The notes below the pieces were generated by a model, which was not told where the DNA came from, made no database searches, and saw nothing but the letters and a program-made list of their open reading frames with translations. Of a DNA stretch of 64,000 bases, positions 62,590 to 64,000 are shown piece by piece (position 1 is the stretch's first letter; each line of letters starts with the position of its first letter). This DNA comes from Nissolia schottii (lineage: Eukaryota > Streptophyta > Magnoliopsida > Fabales > Fabaceae). Location of the stretch: assembly GCA_003254905.1 (NCBI GenBank), contig QANU01099453.1:659936-723935 (forward strand), written 5' to 3'. Made by a program: the position numbers and the translations under genes.

Positions 62590-64000
62590 CTACATTTTTT
62601 TATTGCATATTTGCGGTTATGTTATTACGTTAGATTATATGTCATTACTACCTGCCGTTGTGTTTTTAAATTTATACGGTGTGTTTTATCCATTTTAAAA
62701 TAGCTGTTCATTATATTTTATATAGATATTAAAAAATTAATTAAAAATATAAATATAAAAAATTAATAATATTTTATTTAATTATCTTTAGTAAATAGTT
62801 ATAATGATTATATTAAATAAATATGAGAGATAATATTTATTTAATAAAAGTATGTTTATAAGAGAAATAATTAATTATGATTAAAGTTAATAACTGGATA
62901 ATTGAGTAATTATTTTAATTGAAAGCAAACAAAAAATTAGGTGAAGTCTAAGAAAGAGTTACTCTCTTATTAATTATAGTTAATTAACTAATAATTTAAT
63001 ATCCATTTATTAATACTTGTTTATATTTTTAATTTTAGACAACATTAATTATATTTTTACTAATATATCCCCATTAAATAAACACTTTCTCCCTTTTATT
63101 TATATACTAGTAATTAGTAATAACTTTAACCACTTCATTATCTTTATATTAAATAAGAATATGTGTATAAAAATAATAATAATTATGTAAAATAGTATCA
63201 ATTTTATATTTTTATTTTCATATTTTTCAATTATTTTTTAATATTTGTACTCAATTAATTTAAAAAAAAAACAGTGGAAGTAGCACCAAAAAGTTCAGTA
63301 ACTTAGCAAAAATTGGTTTAAATACACAATATTGCTAAAATTCTCTTCCACTTCTAATTCTCCTTTTACACGTACGTTTTATAAAATTTAAACTATAATT
63401 TTAATGTTATTCAAAGCTATTATGAATGAATGGCAGGCTTACAGACACTGCCACATTTTTTTACTCTTCTTTTCAATTGCTTCGATTCTTACAAATTGAA
63501 GACAACAAAGAAGAAATGGTGTATTTGAGTAAAATAAATGCAATAAATTTAGAAGAGAATGTGGTTAGTTTTGTAACTAAAGAAGTGAGAAAAAAAAATT
63601 AGAAGGTAAGAAGTGGGTAGTTTGGAAGACACAATACTGGCGTTAGACAATTTTATTCTTTAGTATAATGAATAAAGTCATTTTATTTAATAAATTGTAA
63701 TGGATAAAACAAATAGAAAAATTTGTGACAATAAATGGTTCAAGTTGTTCAAAGGTTTTATTCGCATTTTTTTCAGTTAAGTATTGAACATGAATAGCAT
63801 AATAATTAAATATTAAATATATTTAATTTTTTATTAATTAATATAATTAAATGTGTTTGTAGTTTTTGTAAAATAAATAAACGTTAAAAAATGAGATTCA
63901 TGCACACAGTTATCTTCCCACGTGTACAAAAAAAATTTGAATATCATTTGACAGTTATTAGAGAAATTTTCTTTATCTTATTGTATAAATAAAGATGAGT
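62590..64000. other. AT-rich intergenic DNA, nothing recognised
   Basis: Long AT-rich tracts with no supported frame or repeat boundaries. Confidence 0.5.

Noticed and set aside
1..64000. CRISPR arrays, operons, prophage or plasmid features
   Set aside because: The window is plant nuclear DNA with introns; no such structures are present.

Overview
The window is nuclear DNA of a flowering plant. It is AT-rich, with intron-rich genes, canonical GT-AG splice sites, a plant class XI myosin and dense small transposons. The transposon families and protein sequences look most like a legume of the soybean group (Glycine or a relative); that assignment is inference, because no search was possible. 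The sequence is a draft assembly, with a 620-base run of N at 38661-39280 and single N at 34143 and 35522.

Layout. 1-19.4 kb has no supported host gene. It holds microsatellites, a tRNA-derived SINE relic (9.86-10.06 kb), a decayed LINE reverse-transcriptase fragment (11.1-11.7 kb), a diverged copy of the DNA that lies 3' of the myosin gene (13.85-14.30 kb), a small non-autonomous LTR retrotransposon with a 5-bp target duplication (14.60-15.96 kb) and a Mutator-type MITE (17.87-18.07 kb). A class XI myosin on the minus strand fills 19.4-31.8 kb; 39 coding exons join without a break into 1512 residues. 32-36.4 kb is intergenic with two more Mutator-type MITEs.

Two tandem minus-strand PfkB-family sugar kinases follow. 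Copy 1 (36.5-41.25 kb) lacks one exon in the assembled sequence. The missing exon's intron is occupied by the gap, a fragment of a tonoplast monosaccharide transporter gene and one end of a hAT-like transposon. Copy 2 (42.06-46.50 kb) is intact at 364 residues and uses one GC-AG intron. A tRNA-Asp(GTC) gene lies between them. A short membrane-protein gene is at 46.77-47.12 kb. 47.2-55 kb is repeat-rich, with a 3.2-kb solo LTR with its target duplication and several MITEs. A receptor-like kinase orthologous to Arabidopsis ALE2 (754 residues, 8 coding exons) occupies 55.19-60.69 kb on the minus strand. 61-64 kb is AT-rich with a hAT-like element.

The genes do not form a pathway: they are an actin motor, two sugar kinases, a tRNA, a small membrane protein and a receptor kinase of epidermal development. 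I found no new multi-gene system. The most interesting features are the disrupted kinase intron with its trapped transporter fragment, exact intron differences between the tandem kinases, a near-perfect MITE hairpin inside a myosin intron, and the mini LTR element with about 30-bp internal repeats.
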